Origin: an uncultured Rubritalea sp.
GTDB lineage: Bacteria > Verrucomicrobiota > Verrucomicrobiia > Verrucomicrobiales > Akkermansiaceae
NCBI GenBank assembly: GCA_937951395.1
Contig: CALFBV010000008.1
Span: 1-8,625 of the forward strand
Reading direction: 5' to 3'
DNA: 8,625 nt
The notes under the pieces are model-generated. The model saw nothing but the letters and a program-made list of their open reading frames with translations. It was not told the DNA's origin and did no database searches. Below, in pieces: positions 1 to 6,445 of the stretch; position 1 is the stretch's first letter, and the number at the start of each line of letters is the position of its first letter. Position numbers and translations under genes: made by a program.

Positions 1-908
1 AGTTCCATCCTACATGTTTCTATAACCCATCAGCACAGGGTGCGGAAGCTAGATCATTTCTCGTGTCCGAGGCAGTGCGTGGTGAAGGTGGCATCCTTAT
101 CAATGCACAGGGTGAGGAATTCACTAAGCAGCATGACCCTCGCGGTTCGCTGGCTCCTCGTGACATTGTGGCTAGAGCCATTGACCATGAAATTAAAAAG
201 ACTGGTGCGACGTGCGTGTATCTCGATGTGACCCATAAGCCTAAGGGCTTCATGAAAGAAAGATTCCCTCACATTTATGAGACACTACTAAAGTTCGGTC
301 ATGACTGCGAGAAGCATCCTATTCCAGTAGTTCCGGCTGCGCATTATCAATGTGGTGGAGTGGCTACAGATGTCGATGCCCGCACTACGATCCGCGGGCT
401 CTACGCCATCGGAGAAGTGGCATGCACTGGGCTGCATGGGGCAAACAGACTTGCATCAAATTCCTTATTAGAGGGAAATGTGATGGCGAGAAGAGCGCTA
501 GACCACATCGTAAAAACTCTTGCACATAAGAAAGAAAACCTGACTCCTGTGACAATTCCTGACTGGGAATATGGAGACGCTACAGCTCCAGATGAACAGG
601 TTTTAATCTATCACAACTGGGATGAGATCCGTCGTCTTATGTGGGATTACGTCTCTATTGTCAGAACAGATAATCGCCTTCAGCGTGCTGCTAGGAGGTT
701 ACGAAACCTGCGTAAAGAAGTACGTGAATTTTACTGGGGCCACACAGTGACATCCGACAGCTTGGAACTAAGAAACCTCGTAGCTACCGGGATGCTAATT
801 GTGGATTGTGCTACAAGGAGAAAAGAATCACGCGGTATTCATTACACTCTGGATTACCCTGAGAAGAACGACATGTTCCTGAGTGATACAGATCTGAGGA
901 GATTTTAA
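1..908 (+). CDS. nadB: L-aspartate oxidase NadB, C-terminal part (5' end outside window)
   Basis: NadB is the FAD-dependent enzyme that oxidises L-aspartate to iminoaspartate, the first step of bacterial de novo NAD synthesis; NadA then uses the product. The reading frame is open from base 3 and encodes 301 residues to the TAA at 906-908, so the gene starts upstream and the GTG at 63 is not a real start. The frame opens on FHPT, the conserved active-site segment around E. coli His244. Other family hallmarks follow in order: EAVRGEGG, LAPRDIVARAIDHE (catalytic Arg290 region), VVPAAHYQCGGV (His351 region), GLYAIGEVACTGLHGANRLASN (FAD and active-site Arg386 region), then the C-terminal helical domain with NWDEIRRLMWDYV, RNLVATGMLIV and RKESRGIHYTLDYPE. 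The match to the E. coli protein is close throughout and ends at the expected place. The gene converges on the minus-strand sigma operon, with 33 nt between their ends and no clear terminator hairpin. Confidence 0.97.
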   Translation, partial: FHPTCFYNPSAQGAEARSFLVSEAVRGEGGILINAQGEEFTKQHDPRGSLAPRDIVARAIDHEIKKTGATCVYLDVTHKPKGFMKERFPHIYETLLKFGHDCEKHPIPVVPAAHYQCGGVATDVDARTTIRGLYAIGEVACTGLHGANRLASNSLLEGNVMARRALDHIVKTLAHKKENLTPVTIPDWEYGDATAPDEQVLIYHNWDEIRRLMWDYVSIVRTDNRLQRAARRLRNLRKEVREFYWGHTVTSDSLELRNLVATGMLIVDCATRRKESRGIHYTLDYPEKNDMFLSDTDLRRF

Positions 909-941
909 GGCTAGCGGTAAAAAGTTATTCTTCTCTACTTA

Positions 942-1469
942 CTACTCTTTAGCAAGTGACATCAGCTCAACCGCGATGATTATCTTGCCACCTCTCCAAG
1001 CTGGTCCCTGGATGAATAGTGGCTTGCCTTTCTTGAGAGTGGCTCCACTCTTCATGATCTTCTCATGACTCTGCCAAAACTCTAAATCCATTTTCAAATG
1101 GCCTGAGATAGGATTCCCTAAAGGCTGAAAGCTGAGCAGGATTTCCTTGGAACTCTTCATCGGGTTTGCCCAGTTTTCATAGCTACGTAAGATCGGTTGT
1201 TGATCTTCTCCTAGCAGTCTGTAATTGGTGAATTTGATCGTCTTAAGATTCTTGAGTGCGACTAGCTGGGCTTTACTGGGAGACTTTAGATCTTTTCCCG
1301 CTTGATCCACATCACCATTTGTCCCGAAGATAAGGCTAACCTTTAGTTCACCTACTGAATCTGTACCTCTATCTAGGTTTGTTTTAACTTTAGCCTGAGC
1401 AGAGAGAGAACTGACACTGCTGAGCATTATTAGAAGTAAGATCGGGAAGATTTGGAAAGTTCGCTTCAT
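942..1469 (-). CDS. Small secreted protein of unknown function, third gene of the ECF sigma operon
   Basis: The gene encodes 175 residues that I cannot assign to a family. The N-terminus is a clear Sec signal peptide: basic start (MKRTF), a hydrophobic core at about residues 8-20, and a small-residue cleavage region ending SAQA at residues 23-26. The mature part of about 149 residues is lysine-rich, has no further membrane segment and no cysteine, and alternates short hydrophobic stretches with polar turns (for example ELKVSLIFG and GKIIIAVEL), which suggests mostly beta structure. It is probably periplasmic or exported. The start lies only 13 nt after the stop of the anti-sigma-like gene on the same strand, so it is very likely co-transcribed with the sigma factor. 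It may be a sensor partner or a target of the sigma system, but that is inference from position only. No good Shine-Dalgarno site is seen. Confidence 0.8.
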   Translation of the reverse strand: MKRTFQIFPILLLIMLSSVSSLSAQAKVKTNLDRGTDSVGELKVSLIFGTNGDVDQAGKDLKSPSKAQLVALKNLKTIKFTNYRLLGEDQQPILRSYENWANPMKSSKEILLSFQPLGNPISGHLKMDLEFWQSHEKIMKSGATLKKGKPLFIQGPAWRGGKIIIAVELMSLAKE

Positions 1470-1482
1470 CTGTTACTGGTGT

Positions 1483-2073
1483 TTAAAAAATGATGTATGG
1501 ATTCACTTCTTCTCTAGTAGTTGCCATCATCGGAGAGTTCCCTGGAGAAGTGTCCCCCGCCGCTATATCTAGCTCATCAGAGATAGGGTTTAGCCCATTG
1601 AGAATGATCTCTGTGGCTTCATTAGATTCAGAAATGGCTGCCACGATTCCTGTATGAGGAACGTAAACACTGCTCTCTTCAGATACTACTTCTGAAGGAT
1701 CTGTAGCTTGTGAATTTTGCATCTGGGTTCCAGCATAGAACGCAACAAGTGCCGAGATAGCTGCTGGAGCAACTACTAGACGCAACTTCTGCCATAGAGA
1801 AGAGGCCGGAAGCTCCACATTAGTAGCTGGCATTTCATCTAAGATAGCTTGCTGGATCTTACTATTAAAAAACTCTGGATACGGTGGCTCCGTAGACTCA
1901 GGTATGGCAGACATCATCTCATCGTTGAGCGCTTCCCAGCCTATCTCACATTTAAACTCATTATCTAAGTCACCAGCATGGGTTTCAGCCCAAGCGTCTA
2001 TCTTACGAAGTTCTTCGCCTTCTAACTCTCCTTCAAGCCATCTGTTGAGTGTTTTTTCATCTGGTCTATTCAT
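1483..2073 (-). CDS. Anti-sigma factor-like single-pass membrane protein
   Basis: The 196-residue product has a hydrophilic N-terminal region (1-95), one hydrophobic segment at about 98-115 (LRLVVAPAAISALVAFYAG), and an acidic, Ser-rich C-terminal region (116-196). This is the usual arrangement of an anti-sigma factor that holds an ECF sigma factor in the cytoplasm and senses across the inner membrane. The N-terminal stretch LNRWLEGELEGEELRKID resembles the first helix of many anti-sigma domains. The zinc-binding His-x3-Cys-x2-Cys motif of the ZAS class is absent; the only cysteine is residue 42. The start codon overlaps the stop of the sigma gene (ATGA at 2070-2073), which indicates translational coupling and supports the functional pairing. 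The assignment rests on position and topology more than on sequence family. Confidence 0.78.
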   Translation of the reverse strand: MNRPDEKTLNRWLEGELEGEELRKIDAWAETHAGDLDNEFKCEIGWEALNDEMMSAIPESTEPPYPEFFNSKIQQAILDEMPATNVELPASSLWQKLRLVVAPAAISALVAFYAGTQMQNSQATDPSEVVSEESSVYVPHTGIVAAISESNEATEIILNGLNPISDELDIAAGDTSPGNSPMMATTREEVNPYIIF

Positions 2074-2780
2074 GGTTTTAATAATGTTTGTAATTTTTTT
2101 CTAGCGTAGAATAGGCGACTCATCACTGTTCCGAGTGAGCACCCCATTACCTTAGCTATTTCTTTGTAGTCCATTCCTTGCACCTCTCGGAGCACGATGG
2201 TTTCTTTGTGTTCGGGGGAGAGTTTATCAAGTGCCGCTTCTATCTCATACCTAAGTTCACTCCCAGCCAATGCTTCATCCGGTCTCGGGCTCAGCTTAGG
2301 AGCGGTAGCCGCGGTCATGTCTATTCTGTTGGCGTCTAGGAGCTCGTCATTGAGTTCCCCCTCAGATTGAATCTTTTTCTTCCTCATCCAATCATACACC
2401 ACATTATGAGAAATGCGAAATAACCAGGTCGAAAATTTTGATCTATTCTCGAACTTAGGGAGCGCTTTCCATGCCTTGATGAAGGAATCTTGCGCTAGAT
2501 CCCATGCATCTGCATCATTTTTAACCATGTTCATTATCATCGCGTATACCTTTCCTCTGTGCTTCGTGACGAGCGAATCAAATGCGGTGTGATTCCCTGC
2601 TTGGGCCTGTTTTACCAGGTCAACATCGTCTACTTCGGCTACATCGTCTGCAGAAGAACCATCTCCGCCTGCCTCACTGGCATCTAGGCTAGATGGCCCC
2701 CTCAATACATTTGACGCTATGTTTCGTAAAAAATTCATGGTTTCTGAAACTTTCTTACCATTCCTGATAAGAACGGTCAT
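2070..2780 (-). CDS. ECF-subfamily RNA polymerase sigma factor
   Basis: The 236-residue product is a sigma-70 family protein of the extracytoplasmic function type. After an acidic N-terminal extension (1-52), region 2 covers about residues 54-137: DLVKQAQAGNHTAFDSLV, DAWDLAQDSFIKAWKALPKF (core binding), then FSTWLFRISHNVVYDWMRKKK (-10 recognition). A linker of about 40 residues leads to region 4 (about 176-234) with LDKLSPEHKETIVLREVQGMDYKEIAK and the recognition helix CSLGTVMSRLFYARKKL. Regions 1.1 and 3 are missing, as expected for the class. The ATG at 2780 is preferred because AGGGG lies 6 nt upstream; a second ATG at codon 15 has no such site. The N-terminal extension is longer than in typical RpoE proteins. 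The next gene encodes a probable anti-sigma factor, so control is likely by sequestration at the membrane, perhaps with autoregulation. The signal is unknown. Confidence 0.95.
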   Translation of the reverse strand: MTVLIRNGKKVSETMNFLRNIASNVLRGPSSLDASEAGGDGSSADDVAEVDDVDLVKQAQAGNHTAFDSLVTKHRGKVYAMIMNMVKNDADAWDLAQDSFIKAWKALPKFENRSKFSTWLFRISHNVVYDWMRKKKIQSEGELNDELLDANRIDMTAATAPKLSPRPDEALAGSELRYEIEAALDKLSPEHKETIVLREVQGMDYKEIAKVMGCSLGTVMSRLFYARKKLQTLLKP

Positions 2781-2786
2781 AGATTG

Positions 2787-2791
2787 CCCCT
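2787..2791 (-). promoter_or_regulatory. Shine-Dalgarno site of the ECF sigma gene
   Basis: On the minus strand AGGGG precedes the ATG at 2780-2778 by 6 nt. It is one of only two convincing Shine-Dalgarno sites in the window and decides the start of the sigma gene in favour of the upstream ATG over the one 14 codons later. Confidence 0.6.
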
Positions 2792-2857
2792 AAATCAACG
2801 ATTACGCAAGGCCAAATCTAACAGCCTCAGGCGATTCCTAAGGTATATCGTTGCCTC

Positions 2858-2869
2858 CAAGAATTCTTG
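2858..2869. repeat. Perfect 12-bp palindrome, candidate operator between divergent genes
   Basis: CAAGAATTCTTG is self-complementary over all 12 bases. It lies in the 122-nt region between the divergent ECF sigma gene and HIT gene and overlaps the candidate TTGACA -35 box of the HIT gene at 2867-2872. A dimeric regulator could bind here, but a chance palindrome cannot be ruled out. Confidence 0.4.
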
Positions 2870-2895
2870 ACATCATCAGACATCTCCTCAAATCT
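2867..2895 (+). promoter_or_regulatory. Candidate sigma-70 promoter of the HIT-family gene
   Basis: TTGACA at 2867-2872 is a perfect -35 consensus. A 17-nt spacer places the -10 at 2890-2895 (AAATCT), which is a poor match to TATAAT. If this promoter is real, transcription would start at about 2902, next to the ATG at 2903, giving a nearly leaderless mRNA. That would also explain why no Shine-Dalgarno site precedes the ATG. The weak -10 keeps confidence low. Confidence 0.28.
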
Positions 2896-2902
2896 CTTAG
2901 AT

Positions 2903-3328
2903 ATGGCTCACTTTACCATCCATCCGCGCCTAGCTGCTGGCGGTCATCATTTAGCCTCAGTTTATGATTGTGATGTGTTACTGAAAAATAACGCTCACTA
3001 TCTCTGGTTCGTGATCATACCTCATGTCGACTCTCATAAAAGTGAAATCACCCATCTCAGTGAAACTGAATACAAAAATATAAATTCATCCTCACTCATA
3101 GTGAGTCAGTTTCTTGAGTATCAGTTTTCTCCTGCGAAAATCAACATCGGCAACATTGGCAACATCGTTCGCCAGATGCACATCCACGTCATCGGTAGAT
3201 CAGAAACAGATCCAGCTTGGCCTGAAGTAGTCTGGGGTAATCCAGAAAAAATCCCCTACCCGGATGAACGAGTAGAGGAGATTAGAAATGATTTCGCAGC
3301 CTTTATCGCCAAGAATTTAGAGACCTAG
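2903..3328 (+). CDS. HIT-family (histidine triad) nucleotide hydrolase
   Basis: From the ATG at 2903 the product is 141 residues. HIT proteins hydrolyse or transfer nucleoside phosphates at the alpha phosphate, using the central histidine of a histidine triad. Here the motif is QMHIHVIGR at residues 91-99. The catalytic His93 and the last His95 are present, while the first triad position is Gln91, a variant I know from the proteobacterial Ap4A-hydrolase-like HIT subfamily. Other matches to that subfamily are the opening FTIHPRLA, the YLWFVIIPH strand, KINIGNIGNIV before the motif, and DPAWPEVVWG after it. The frame is also open from a TTG at 2867, which would add 12 residues. I prefer the ATG because homologues start just before FxxHP and because that TTG coincides with a TTGACA -35-like element. 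The substrate cannot be told from sequence. The 3' end overlaps the convergent downstream gene by 12 nt. Confidence 0.92.
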   Translation: MAHFTIHPRLAAGGHHLASVYDCDVLLKNNAHYLWFVIIPHVDSHKSEITHLSETEYKNINSSSLIVSQFLEYQFSPAKINIGNIGNIVRQMHIHVIGRSETDPAWPEVVWGNPEKIPYPDERVEEIRNDFAAFIAKNLET

Positions 3329-3688
3329 TTCCCTGCGAAAATCAGCACGGAGCTCTCTATCTTCGATAATTCCGTAGAGTTTTTTATTAGAATCCTCAAG
3401 AGCTGCATCCCAGCCTTTAGAATAATTGAACAGATGCTTAGGAAAATACTCAGTGAACAACTCGCGCTCTCCATCATCAAGTCTCCCCCAGACAGCAAAG
3501 TTTACCGTTCTAGCCACCTTTATCATCATCTTTAGGGTTAGCTTTCTGCCATTTCTAGCGCGGACTATCTGCTTATGAGTGAGCTGCTCAGGTGAAGCCT
3601 CCACCACGTCATGATTCTCGAGCTGCCAAGCATTAAGGATCACGTCGAGCGGCTGTTTACCTAGATCTCTTTCTTCTATGTTACTCAT
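3317..3688 (-). CDS. Small protein with a probable helix-turn-helix domain, downstream of yidC
   Basis: The 123-residue product has no signal peptide or membrane segment and is probably cytoplasmic. Residues 14-63 read like an XRE-type HTH fold: a first helix (LDVILNAWQL), NHDVVEASPEQLTHKQIVRARNGRKL as the possible turn and recognition helix, and LTLKMMIKVARTVN as a fourth helix. The C-terminal half (64-123) is rich in aromatic and charged residues (WGRLDDGERELFTEYFPKHLF, then a helix ending RADFRREL) and I do not recognise it. The gene starts 33 nt after the yidC stop on the same strand, so it may be the last gene of the rpmH-rnpA-yidD-yidC transcript, at the place where jag/khpB often lies; it lacks Jag KH or R3H signatures. 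The HTH call is inference from the helical pattern. No Shine-Dalgarno site is seen at normal spacing. Confidence 0.78.
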   Translation of the reverse strand: MSNIEERDLGKQPLDVILNAWQLENHDVVEASPEQLTHKQIVRARNGRKLTLKMMIKVARTVNFAVWGRLDDGERELFTEYFPKHLFNYSKGWDAALEDSNKKLYGIIEDRELRADFRRELGL

Positions 3689-3721
3689 TAGTTATGAAAT
3701 TTAACATCCTGTTAAGAAAAT

Positions 3722-5647
3722 TTAACCTCCTGTTCTAGGAGTGCGCTTCTTAGGCTTTTTCGGTGCTTGCTGACCAGGAACTTTCTTTTCCTTTTGCGGC
3801 GCTTTACCCGCTGCTGCATCACGCTGGTTCTGAGCTTCTTCTAGCTTCTCAGCCATACGCTCCATAAATCCTTTTTTGCGAGGCTTTCCATCATCAGCTA
3901 ATGCCGCTGCCTTACTACCTCTGGCTGGCTTCTTCACTAGCTCAGCCTCCGGCATGCGCTGAGTGAGCCAAGTCTGGCCGATAGATACAATATTCTGCGT
4001 AGTCCAGTAGAGAGCTAGTGCTGACGCGTAGTTATAACAGAACACGAAGAACATCAGAGGCATTAGCATGAAGATTCTGCGCTGGAGCTTATCACCAGTC
4101 TGAGGAGTCATTCGCATCTGAAGCACCATAGTCACCGCCATTAATATAGGGAGTAAATTTAACGGAAACCCAAAGACATCAGTAAGATGGTCTGGCTGAG
4201 AAAGATCGTCCACCCACATGAATGGCTGACCTCTTAGCTCGACCGCAGCATTAATCATATTGAATACACCGAAGAAAATAGGAATCTGCACAAGCATCGG
4301 CAGACACCCACCCATAGGGTTCACTCCATACTCGCGGTAGAGCTTCATCGTCTCCTGATTAAGCTTCTGCGGGTTATCCTTATGCTTCTCGCGCAGCTCC
4401 TTCATGATAGGCTGGAGCTTGCTCATACGCTTCATGGTGCGTGTAGATTTATTATGCAGCGGCCAAATGATGATACGTATGAAAATAGTAAGCAACACGA
4501 TCGCTAGCCCCCAGCTCCATGAGGCATCTTCAGGGAACCAGTTGTGGATGCCATTGAGCGCCTTGTTCATTTTATCAGAAATCCAACCGAAGGCTGAGAA
4601 CATACTGAAATTCATGATATCATCACTGTTATCGCTAAGAGCAGCCATTTGTCTGTTCTGCTTCGCACCTACGAACACGTCATAAGTAAATAATGCTGTT
4701 TCACCACTATTGAGAGTTTTCTCAGGTAGTTCTAGACCCATTTGGAAAATCCAGCGTTTCCCATCATCAATGGTAATTTCTTTTCCAGATGCCCAGAGAT
4801 TATCACTCTTAGCATCAGCTTGAGGGAATATAGCTGTTCCGAAAAACTGGCTATTCACACCGAAATACTCAAGGTTTTCAGCTTTAACTGTGTCTACATC
4901 CTTCGCATCAGAAAACATACCTCCAGTGAAGTTACCATGGTCTTCTCCCTCATAGTCACCATCTTCATAGTAAAACCATCCGGCTAAGTTAACTTGCTCC
5001 TTTTTATACAACGGTGCTGCAGTTCCTGTTGTGATTGAATATTGATTTAGGTCCAGCGTCTTGCCTTCTTTCGTTTTGAAAGTGATCACTAACTTAAGTT
5101 TAGGAGCCTTATCAGCAGTTCCCTCATCTAGTGTCCATGCCTTAGTCACCGTTACTCCATCTTCGAGCTGCCCTTGGTATTTTACAGAGTTATTGGACTG
5201 ATCAATACGATTATAGTAAGTCTTCTCAATGTTCTTATAACTCTGAGCTAATGCACCGATAACATTCGAGCCATTCTCGTTGATCGCAACATTGCTATTT
5301 TCATCAAATACCTTTTTCTCTAAAAGCATCTCAGCAGTTTTAATACCTCCACCGATATTAGAGAATGTGTATTTCGTGACTTTCTCACCCTCAGTGATCG
5401 CGAAGAGCTCATAAGGCTCATCTTCTTTTGCTTCAGTGGCAGGCGTGTTCTCACTAGATGCATCAGCACCATCAGATTTCACAGTAATATCATCTGCAGC
5501 CCCGTTAATAGACTTTTCTTTTACAGTCTCCTCAGTAGTATCCTTAGTCCCTTCTTCTAATTTCTCCTGATTGCTCTTGAGAAATTTATAATTAAGCATC
5601 AGTGCGATGCTACAGAAGATTAGTATTATCCAGCCTTTACGATCCAT
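3722..5647 (-). CDS. yidC: Membrane protein insertase YidC
   Basis: YidC inserts and folds inner-membrane proteins, alone or with SecYEG. The 641-residue product has the Gram-negative layout: TM1 at about 5-20 (GWIILIFCSIALMLNY), an acidic Ser/Thr/Glu-rich linker (28-80), the large periplasmic beta domain (about 80-335), then the conserved insertase core. The core starts with TM2 at about 376-397, where Arg391 in TIFIRIIIWPL matches the hydrophilic-groove arginine of E. coli YidC (Arg366). It continues with the cytoplasmic hairpin (400-440, MSKLQPIMKELREKHKDNP), VNPMGGCLPMLVQIPIFFGVFNMI (442-465), and further membrane segments to about 562. The C-terminal tail (about 570-641) is very basic and rich in Lys/Pro/Ala, consistent with ribosome contact. 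The gene lies 33 nt after yidD in the rpmH-rnpA-yidD-yidC cluster. No Shine-Dalgarno site is visible at the ATG. Confidence 0.98.
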   Translation of the reverse strand: MDRKGWIILIFCSIALMLNYKFLKSNQEKLEEGTKDTTEETVKEKSINGAADDITVKSDGADASSENTPATEAKEDEPYELFAITEGEKVTKYTFSNIGGGIKTAEMLLEKKVFDENSNVAINENGSNVIGALAQSYKNIEKTYYNRIDQSNNSVKYQGQLEDGVTVTKAWTLDEGTADKAPKLKLVITFKTKEGKTLDLNQYSITTGTAAPLYKKEQVNLAGWFYYEDGDYEGEDHGNFTGGMFSDAKDVDTVKAENLEYFGVNSQFFGTAIFPQADAKSDNLWASGKEITIDDGKRWIFQMGLELPEKTLNSGETALFTYDVFVGAKQNRQMAALSDNSDDIMNFSMFSAFGWISDKMNKALNGIHNWFPEDASWSWGLAIVLLTIFIRIIIWPLHNKSTRTMKRMSKLQPIMKELREKHKDNPQKLNQETMKLYREYGVNPMGGCLPMLVQIPIFFGVFNMINAAVELRGQPFMWVDDLSQPDHLTDVFGFPLNLLPILMAVTMVLQMRMTPQTGDKLQRRIFMLMPLMFFVFCYNYASALALYWTTQNIVSIGQTWLTQRMPEAELVKKPARGSKAAALADDGKPRKKGFMERMAEKLEEAQNQRDAAAGKAPQKEKKVPGQQAPKKPKKRTPRTGG

Positions 5648-5680
5648 TGTATAATGATGTGTTAGTTTATGAAAATTGGT

Positions 5681-5947
5681 TTATTTCTTAGATTCTTTTC
5701 TATCAGGAACAGGGTCATCCCCGCTCCCACCCCATGGATGGCAACGGCAAATGCGCCACGCACCATAAAGTAATCCTTTAAATGCTCCGTAGGTCTCCAC
5801 CGCCTGAAGGCAATAGTTAGAACATGATGGAGTGAACCTACATCCTGCGTAGGGACCTCCGATAAAATGTAAAATAGGATTGATCAACTTCTGATACAGC
5901 CTGATCATCTTCTTGATCACCCATTTTGGAAAATGTAATGGATTCAT
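5681..5947 (-). CDS. yidD: Membrane protein insertion efficiency factor YidD
   Basis: The 88-residue product is a typical YidD, a small inner-membrane-associated protein that improves YidC-dependent insertion. It has an N-terminal amphipathic/hydrophobic stretch (IRLYQKLINPILHFIGG, about 15-31) followed by the family signature: GCRFTPSCSNYCLQAVETYG (35-54), GAWRICRCHPWGGSGDDPVP (62-81). The conserved cysteines and the CRFTPSCSxY core are intact, and the length matches the usual 70-90 residues. It starts only 6 nt after the rnpA stop and ends 33 nt before yidC, so it is in the middle of a co-directional operon. No Shine-Dalgarno site is seen; translation may be coupled to rnpA. Confidence 0.97.
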   Translation of the reverse strand: MNPLHFPKWVIKKMIRLYQKLINPILHFIGGPYAGCRFTPSCSNYCLQAVETYGAFKGLLYGAWRICRCHPWGGSGDDPVPDRKESKK

Positions 5948-5953
5948 AAGACG

Positions 5954-6334
5954 CTAAGATTTTGCTCCCTTCGTTGTGATTTCAGCTTCAGGTTTGATTA
6001 TCCCTAGCTTAGCAGCCTGTTTTAGCCAGTCTTTCTCTAGCTCTTCATAGCTGGCTTCTACTGCTCTCCACCTAGCGATCGTTACGATATAGTAATGAGG
6101 ATCTATCCTCTCACCATGCTTTTGAATGATCCCCCTAAATCTCCTGCGAAGTAAATTCCGCTGGTGAGCCTTCCCTACTTTCTTCGTAGTGATAAATCCT
6201 GTCCTGATGTGATCTAGATCTGATTGATACAGAACACTAAGAACTAAATAGCGCCCTGGGCGAGACGTCCCCTGTTCTCTACTACGAGCAAACTCTGCTC
6301 GCTGTGTCATTGAAAACTTTCTAGGAAGCCGCAT
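5954..6334 (-). CDS. rnpA: Ribonuclease P protein component
   Basis: RnpA is the basic protein subunit that assists the catalytic RNA of RNase P in 5' maturation of tRNA precursors. From the ATG at 6334 the product is 126 residues, normal for the family (about 115-130). It opens with LPRKFSMTQRAEF, the expected N-terminal motif, and contains GFITTKKVGKAHQRNLLRRRFRGII at about 46-70, the RNR signature region, here RNLLRRR in place of the common RNRxKRR. YYIVTIARW at 81-89 matches the last core strand. The frame stays open to a TTG at 6343, which would add three residues; the ATG is preferred because LPRK homologues begin just there. rnpA lies between rpmH (intergenic hairpin) and yidD (6 nt gap), the classic order. 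The C-terminal tail after residue 110 is polar and looks unstructured. Confidence 0.95.
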   Translation of the reverse strand: MRLPRKFSMTQRAEFARSREQGTSRPGRYLVLSVLYQSDLDHIRTGFITTKKVGKAHQRNLLRRRFRGIIQKHGERIDPHYYIVTIARWRAVEASYEELEKDWLKQAAKLGIIKPEAEITTKGAKS

Positions 6335-6400
6335 AGGGCGCAAAAGGCATCACGTGTCAGACTACGTATATCAAATAGCTAGCCTATTAAGAAAATACCC

Positions 6401-6430
6401 CAGAGTAGAGACCCGAAGACATCCACTCTG
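6401..6430 (-). terminator. UUCG-capped hairpin between rpmH and rnpA, candidate partial terminator
   Basis: Sixteen nt after the rpmH stop, the minus strand can fold a 30-nt hairpin. The outer stem is CAGAGU with ACUCUG, then G-U, G-C and A-U pairs, one mismatch, three more pairs, and a C(UUCG)G tetraloop (6413-6418). It is followed by GGGTATTTTCTT, a short and interrupted T run. This looks like a weak intrinsic terminator or RNA processing/stabilising stem that would lower rnpA-yidD-yidC expression relative to rpmH. Two wobble pairs and the weak T tract leave its termination strength uncertain. Confidence 0.55.
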
Positions 6431-6445
6431 AGATAGAAAAGGTGA

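Noticed and set aside
63..65. GTG at 63 as the start of nadB
   Set aside because: The frame is open to base 3 and encodes the conserved FHPT active-site segment of NadB before it.
909..941. Bidirectional terminator between nadB and the convergent sigma operon
   Set aside because: I find no stem of useful length in this 33-nt gap.
3147..3172. Short 9-bp repeat in the HIT gene coding NIGNIGNIV
   Set aside because: The segment has the normal length for this HIT subfamily, so it is coincidental similarity and not an insertion.
4404..4987. Two plus-strand open frames of 93 and 81 codons inside yidC
   Set aside because: Both are antisense to a strongly conserved gene and show no domain or start signal of their own.
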